From Icerya purchasi (taxonomy: Eukaryota; Arthropoda; Insecta; Hemiptera; Monophlebidae): 64,000 nucleotides of DNA. Made by a program: the position numbers and the translations under genes. The notes beneath the pieces are model-generated. The model was given only the letters and a program-made list of their open reading frames with translations. It did not search any database and was not told where the DNA came from. Positions within the stretch are counted from its first letter, which is position 1. Each line of letters opens with the position of its first letter. This document shows, in pieces, positions 58,130 to 64,000 of this stretch. The DNA is taken from NCBI GenBank assembly GCA_039619475.1, contig CM077116.1, forward strand, positions 251,954,440-252,018,439, read 5' to 3'.

Positions 58130-58725
58130 TAACAATAATAATAATAGTAGTAATAGTAATACCGATAGCGGTAGTGTGGCTTTTTTGGACTATTATAATT
58201 GATATTAATAAATGTATCAGCATCACCCCCAAAACAACGGATAGGTGTTTGTGGAAATAATTGAATCCTAATTATTATTACTACTACTACTGTATTTTAA
58301 AGCATTTATTTAAGTGCTGTAAGATCGTATGTGACAGTAATTGTGCCATTGTATGTAAAAGAAGACGCGCGTGCACTTTAAGATTTAAAAAATAATCGAA
58401 AAATTACTTATAAAAAATATCATGATTTGTTAAATCCGGCTGAAAACAAAAGTAATCGGTAACATGTACGGAAAATAAAAACAAAATTTGGCCACGATGT
58501 ATTCACAACATTATTCCTTTTCCCGCTAAAAAGTGCGCGTATAAATTTATTGTATTAATAATTTTTAGGCGTCGTCAAATAACATATTCAGTCATCGTTT
58601 TCACCGCGTAAGTTAACAAGTGTTGATCATATCCGCCATGTAGAATTATGTTTTATTATAACGGAATAATCCCTGACGCTTTTTTTTTTTTTTTTTTTTT
58701 TTTTTTTTGTTTATTTGTTTATTTG
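56732..58725. other. Interval without recognised gene
   Basis: Frames such as 57064-57312 (plus) lack motifs. It includes the AAT microsatellite listed separately and a T-run at 58681-58708. Confidence 0.45.
58036..58146. repeat. (AAT)n microsatellite
   Basis: About 36 AAT units with a few AAC variants. The poly-Asn frame it creates is an artefact. Confidence 0.95.
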
Positions 58726-59287
58726 TTAACCTTTCGTTGGTGGCGTACCACTTTCCAAACGTCGTTGGTTGCTCGGTGAAGGAATCCCCGCCATGTAAAA
58801 TTTACTGCGACATTGCCAGCTTACGCATGGAATTTGGAAACAGTTATAACTTGTTAAAAGATAGTTGGATAGAAACATAATAAATTAAAAATCAGTTATG
58901 TTGTTAAATTAAAATTTCTTTATATGACGAGATTTTATATTATCATTTTTAAAATTAATAATTAATTAATAAATATTAAAAAATACTTATTATTCTAATT
59001 ATTTTTTTACATATTTGGCTACGTTGCGATTTAAATTTTACCTACGATTGTGGTCGCACAGTGAGGGAATTCCCGCGATTTCACGGTCTACTCACAATAA
59101 AAAATTATTATAAAAAAAACTAAAGTAATTACAACTATATAAATATTTTAGATCGACTTATGACATTTTAATACATGAATATCTAAACTATTTTATGTAA
59201 ATTATAAGAGTAGTTTGTTAAATATTTACATTAAAAAAAAGGGAGGGGGGCGGGGATTCCCTCATAGCGCGACCAACGAAAGGTTAA
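58726..59287. mobile_element. piggyBac-like MITE flanked by TTAA
   Basis: TTAA at 58726-58729 and 59284-59287 flank a 554-bp body. Inverted ends are cctttcgttggt (left, 58730) and its complement accaacgaaagg (right). Subterminal ggaatccccgcc and ggcggggattcc are also inverted. TTAA duplications and CC-type ends are hallmarks of piggyBac-like elements. No transposase is encoded, so it depends on a relative elsewhere. Confidence 0.75.
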
Positions 59288-59689
59288 TAATGATAATCAA
59301 ATCAAATTAATGTATTAGTTTCTTACAAGTGCGCTGATTGCGCAAACTTTGCCGTAATTACAGTTTTTGCGAAAAACAAAAATTACAAACTGCTTTATGA
59401 TATACAACCTATCTACGTACATGCTGTATATTCACAACGAACATGTATTAAAGCGATGTAAGTAATTGTGAAGTTTGGCTGGGGAAAAAAAACTCGTCGC
59501 TTCGCGCCTTTACTTAGCGCCTACGGCTAAAATGATGAAACATGGACAATGCTTTAGCCTGATTTGCCGAATGCCGAACTTGTAACTGCTGTTGTTCTGT
59601 TGGAAAATTATGAATGAAGAAATACAAAAAGTATCGTTTTATTTTTCTGTCTGTTCTAATGGTCGTTAGAAGTACCGGTACTTTTCTGG
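59288..59689. other. Interval without recognised gene
   Basis: AT-rich. No supported feature between the MITE and the I-like 3' end. Confidence 0.5.
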
Positions 59690-60168
59690 ATCGGATTCTA
59701 TCCTTCATTCTTTACCAATCCTTGATCCTTTTACCTTTCTGTTCAACCCTTTCCTTCCTCTCTTCCTTGGTTTAATCTTTTCCCCTACCTTAGCCGTTCG
59801 ATTATTTCCTCTATAGTTTGCCTGCAGTTCGATCATAGTATGCTTCCGGCTTCTCTTTTCCGTTTTTCTATTGTTAAATCTCCTTTGTGTCCTTATGACC
59901 CTCCAGAGCTCAATTATACCTGTGATGCGAATCACATTTTGTTTGAATGCCCCTTTATTTCCTCCGAACGTTCTACTCTATATTCTAGTCTCCTGCGCCT
60001 TGGCCTTCCTACTCCTTATAGTGTCCACTCCATTCTTGCATTCCACTCTCTCAATATAGTTTCTTTGTTGGCCTTCTTTATCTCCTCAATTTCTAATCTT
60101 TTCATAATGTACTATTCTTTGCGTTGGGTAAGTTCCACTGTTGACGTGCCCAAAAAAAAAAAAAAAAA
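59690..60168 (+). mobile_element. I-like retrotransposon 3' end, best preserved C-terminus
   Basis: An open frame reads CLQFDHSMLPASLFRFSIVK-type, then SPLCPYDPPELNYTCDANHI and LFECPFISSERSTLYSSLLR. It continues with LGLPTPYSVHSI and a hydrophobic tail. The C..(10)..C-D-A-N-H-(4)-C pattern is the zinc finger after RNase H. The poly(A) tail is at 60152-60168. RT and RNase H are lost by 5' truncation. This copy gives the reference for the same region at 3.3, 22.9 and 27.4 kb. Confidence 0.8.
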
Positions 60169-60219
60169 GTATCGGTACTGTTACCGGTTTATGATAACGA
60201 AAATAACTGATACAATTTT

Positions 60220-60830
60220 TGGAATCGATCCTTTTAATTTGAACCAGCGAAGACTGTATCGATGCACGATCCACTACGAGTAGTCGATAGAGCGAGATTT
60301 GTTCTGATCTGTAATCCGAACGTTTCTTCCATAAACTGAATCAATCGATGGTTTTCAGGTTTCTTCAGATCCCCAGGTTTATATCGCCAGACAAAATGAT
60401 GGATATAGTAGTATGGGGTATTGTCTTGTTTTCAATAACTTGGAAAATCTCTGCTTCCTTAGGTGTGGTGTAAGCCATCAAATTCAATTCAAAAAAATCT
60501 TCAATATCGTCAATGTTAGTGCCAGGTGAAATGTAAACCGTTACAATCAATGTCCGCGGACCATTGATAGTGCTTTCGATAGCGTATGTACTCTTCGCTT
60601 ACTGTCACGCTTCTGTTGAGTTCTAACGAAAATTTTTGTAAAATGTCATCAGGTTATACGGAATCGAAAATAACACGCAGCTTTCTTTTTCGTACATGGC
60701 CACTCCTCCCCAGCTCGTACTTTTTCGAACGAAGTAACGCATCGGTAGCCCCTTAGGCTGACTTCGTCGTCATCGTTGTTCAGCCAAGTTTCGGTTAAGG
60801 CCATGATCTTGCTTTCCATTGACTAAATCA
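60220..60830 (-). pseudogene. Helentron-type endonuclease remnant, second copy
   Basis: Minus-strand blocks: SKIMALTETWLNNDDDEVSL, then RAGEEWPCTKK-type, then VTVYISPGTNIDDIEDFFEL, then LMAYTTP. These are followed by SIILSGDINLGI-type and FMEETFGLQIRTNLALSTTR, then SGSCIDTVFAG. Block order agrees with the copy at 35336-36140 and extends it at the N-terminal side. It has several frame changes and no helicase nearby. Confidence 0.6.
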
Positions 60831-62172
60831 AATGTAATATGTGCACTGAAATGCACTGAAATGCACTCACTTGATAAACCCGTTTGTCCTGCTACAGTAA
60901 TCCATTGAATGGTCGATAAATTCCATGGGGTAATTTGTTGAAGTTGCAAACTGAAAATTTTTTCCAACAGCTCGGCTCCAATCATGCTAACCACGTCCAT
61001 GAAAATAATAATACGCTGACTCACTATAAACCCGTTTGTCCTACTACAGTGGGATATTCTTATTATAAACGCGCTACTTTTGTCTCCAGTGCGCTATTTC
61101 GTCTTCCTTCCAGCGCACGTTTCGTTTCCCTTTCCGCGTAACGTTTTTAGCTGTTAGGTCCCGGCTAAAACATTTTCGATGCTTTAAAAAAAAAAAAAAG
61201 AAGAAAATAAATGTGTTTACAAATACTTTAATAATATTGTAACTAAAGTCTTATAGAAATATAGTTATCCGAAGCCTTCATGTTTATATATTTATGTACC
61301 TTCAAAATATCTTTTACAATCTAGGATAACGATGTAAGTTGCTGACTTTCGTTAGATCTTGCATTGAGGAATACTACCAAATGAAACCAGAGATTAATAT
61401 CGGACACCGTAAATAAAATAGTCGCGCTACGAAACGTAAGGAAGTTATAAGAAGAAAATTTGACCCTCCGAGCTATGAATTCTATTCCCTTTAGTCATGC
61501 GTAAAGAAATTTATAAGACACTTTTTCCGACACGTTCAAAATTTAGAATGTCAAATTTAAAATCCCTTGACAGAATGCGTTAAACATTACTGCTATTCCG
61601 TTACGTAGTTTGCGTGTATGAAATTGAATAAAGAGCGCAATAGGTGCACTTTTAGCTCATCTGCTGATCTCGTTACACCATCCGGAATATTAAATCTAGT
61701 TTTACTTATAAGTACACATAGTTGAACGTTATAATAAAATACATCAGTGTCTACAATTTCGTCTTCGGCGTCGTCTGAATTTTCTAATGTTCCGATTTTC
61801 TCTATGTAACGGTCTGCGGTTTCTGCCAGGCTGCACACGCCCCTACGTAATAACTAGTTGATAAATTGCGCATTATACCGCTGTTTTCTCCATTTAGAAG
61901 TATGCGTAATAAAACAAATAATCTAGTTCTCTTAGAGTAATGTTATTTCAGACGAGCTGGACGTTTCACGAATTCTGACGGGAAAAAATTACAAGTTTTT
62001 ATTTTCTTTCGTTTTTTAAGTTCAAAACCATTTTATCGTTGAACATCCGAGCTTTGTGGAAATGCGTTCGTAAAATAAAATCAGCGCAGCGTAAAATTTC
62101 CCCATTTACCGTTCAACTGCATAAAGAATTTTTATAAATGAAAAGATAAGGAGACCTAAAATGTTCTTATTC
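60831..62172. other. Interval without recognised gene
   Basis: A short repeat (aaacccgtttgtcctnctacagt) occurs at 60877 and 61026. The minus-strand frame near 61593-61850 (acidic then hydrophobic: LENSDDAEDEIVDTDVFYYN, then VQLCVLISKTRFNIPDGVTR) looks protein-like but is not recognised. Confidence 0.4.
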
Positions 62173-63728
62173 TAGAGATGATACACTAGAAGTGGTAAAA
62201 TGCTATTTATTTCAATAGCCGCTGCTATTGCTATTGCTATTTTAAAATAACACTACAAAATAGCAGCTGTTGCTATTTTACTGCTATTTTTTAACCATTT
62301 TATGTACAACAGTGAGTGCAACAGTTTGATGTTCAGCTCTAAAAAATGTGAGATATAATTCAAATTGCACACCAAAAACATTTCAAGAAAAACACATGTT
62401 TAGAAATTCCGTTTAATATTTATTTTTTAGGACAATAAACTTTACACATACAATGAAAATTATAGAAACTATATTTTTAACTTTTGTCTCACATTGGACA
62501 TTGCTTAAAGAAACGTTAGAATAATCAGATAAAATTGGAAAAGTTAAAATACGGTTGCCACAACAAATTGAATGTACTGGATGGTGTGCTCGAGGAGACA
62601 CTAATAAGGCACTTGTACTCGATTATAAACCAATCAGAGATACTTTATTAAATACATCTAAAAATGATAATTATGATGCAAAAACTCGATGCGGAACTTC
62701 GTGACTTGATAAGAAAATGTGCCGTTTGGTGGTTTATTTTAGAATGACATCCTTGAAAATTTAAATAAAACTAATATAGTGCAATTTAAAATGCAAAATT
62801 ACTTGTACAAAATTGCATGTAATAAATCATTAAAAGAATATGCTGCAGAAAAACGAGATAACTTTTCATGCTATGCAAATTTAGGAAAAAAACGTTTACT
62901 GACATGAGACTGAGTATCAAAGTAATCGTGTGCAAAGGAGTAATGCTCGTTTAAACTCTTCAGTAGATGACCATGCAACAACATTAGAAGTTGAACTATC
63001 AGTATCTGAATCGTTTTGCATCTTTTAATATCTTGATACCTTTATAAATGTATTAGATCAATAAAAATAACAGCCTATAAAGAAACCGAATTAAGATTTG
63101 GATTTTTTTTCTAAATTCGGTGAATTAAGTCATGCTGAAATTTTAGAAAGTTCTCAACGATTACTTGAAATTTATCCAAACGATTTAGACTCTTAACAGC
63201 TTGAAATGGTATCATTGCAATTTCAACAAGTTCAGTCAAGCAGAATGTTTCATGCGCTGAGGATTCTGTATGTTAAGTTAGAGATAACTATAATTTTTAC
63301 ATTCACGTAATCCTAAATTCAAAATAAGTGTAAGTGTAACAAATACAATTTGCCTTTATTCAAAGTTAATTAACTTCTCGTGTATTATATCTATATTTGT
63401 TTTTTCCGCTATACCGGTACAAAATACTAGAAGTTAATGTTTTTTGTTTTTTTTTTTTTTTTTTTTTATTATGTAAAAATTCATAATTTCCAACTACTTT
63501 AGTTCTTTCCTTCACGTTTAAATAATAATAAGTTAAACTAAACAAATAATAGCGTTGAAATCGCAATAGCATTTAAATAGCAATAGTAGTTACACTAGCA
63601 TTTGCTAAACGGAATAGCAATGCTAATTCTGACGCATGCGCAATACGAACTAGCAAAATTGCAGCTATTTGGATAAACGTATACTAGTGCTATTCTAGCA
63701 GCTATTGTGCTATTTTTTCTCATCTCTA
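62173..63728 (+). mobile_element. hAT-type DNA transposon relic
   Basis: The ends are tagagatga at 62173 and its complement tcatctcta ending at 63728, the CAGAGATG-like start of hAT elements. Subterminal regions are packed with gctatt/aatagc units on both sides (62200-62290; 63550-63720). Inside, the plus strand reads PQQIECTGWCARGDTNKALV, then LDYKPIRDTLLNTSKND (about 62560-62670). Later it reads FSKFGELSHAEILESSQRLL and EIYPNDLDS, which fit ZMYM/hAT-family transposase blocks (TRWSARADA.KAL...Y..I.DAL). It is heavily decayed. No 8-bp target duplication is visible. Confidence 0.65.
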
Positions 63729-63739
63729 GGATACACACA

Positions 63740-63990
63740 CTAGCTAGTTCAATGTAACGCAGTCAGATATTTAGGAATGGTCCTCGATTGTCGTCTTACT
63801 TGTAGAGTCCATGTGGCTCATTGCAGACAAAAAATGATTTCTAGAATTAACGCATTAGGAGAGGCTGCATTTTTAATAGAAAAGCTAAGGTCACCTTAAA
63901 CTGCAAAAGGTTCGTTTACATGACGATCTACAACAACTACAGTCAAAAATATTAACGCAAATGGTTAAATGTTTTAAATGGAATCCTTCG
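63740..63990 (+). pseudogene. Non-LTR RT thumb fragment at window edge
   Basis: Reads QCNAVRYLGMVLDCRLTCRV, then HVAHCRQKMISRINALGEAA. This is the VKYLG..LD.RLTW..HV block of Jockey/R1-like RT. The element probably continues beyond the window. Confidence 0.6.
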
Positions 63991-64000
63991 TGCCGATTTA

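Noticed and set aside
57927..58202. Poly-Asn protein
   Set aside because: It is the translation of the (AAT)n microsatellite.

Overview
This is AT-rich animal nuclear DNA, most likely from an insect. The evidence is a spliced calcineurin B exon with an animal-type sequence, insect-type mobile elements (Jockey, RTE and RNase H-bearing I-like non-LTR retrotransposons, mariner, Tc1, hAT, a piggyBac-like MITE, Helentron-type Helitron pieces), a tRNA-derived SINE, long (TA)n and (AAT)n microsatellites and many poly(A)/poly(T) tails. There are no bacterial-type operons. Apart from one exon, nearly everything recognisable is mobile-element sequence, so the window probably lies in or around large introns of the calcineurin B regulatory-subunit gene. 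No other exon of that gene was found here.

Layout. 0.3-8 kb: a decayed Jockey-like element (minus), a short I-like 3' end (minus), a Jockey-like 3' fragment (plus), and AT-rich sequence. 10.7-19.2 kb: the most unusual part. A 6.57-kb element (11429-18001) has ~940-bp, almost identical terminal inverted repeats, AG...CT ends and a 6-bp target duplication (AAATAA). It is inserted into an old mariner transposase relic that continues on both sides. Inside are diverged repeats related to the terminal repeats, a palindromic MITE-like insertion, a decayed protein-coding tract of unknown family and an RT fragment. The architecture is that of Polinton/Maverick elements, but no Polinton core gene is recognised. 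19.5-28.7 kb: copies of an uncharacterised non-coding repeat interleaved with I-like fragments. 29.2-33.5 kb: a well-preserved 5'-truncated Jockey RT copy followed by a decayed EN-RT copy. 34-40.5 kb: a candidate small terminal exon, a MITE, Helentron endonuclease remnants, a Helitron 3' end and a tRNA-derived SINE with a perfect target duplication. 41-42 kb: a Cys-rich repeat-borne gene with a frameshift. 46.6-47.8 kb: a mariner/IS630-like element with inverted repeats. 48.35-48.53 kb: the calcineurin B exon carrying two EF-hands. 50.5-53.4 kb: a Helitron Pif1-helicase remnant with a correct 3' end, then a nearly complete Tc1-like transposon. 54-56.7 kb: an RTE retrotransposon nested in an I-like copy with a 12-bp target duplication. 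58.7-60.8 kb: a piggyBac-like MITE, an I-like 3' end and another Helentron endonuclease. 62.2-63.7 kb: a hAT relic, followed by an RT fragment at the window edge.

The genes do not form a pathway. The window is a record of successive insertions into one host locus. All family assignments come from reading translated motifs; no database search was run.
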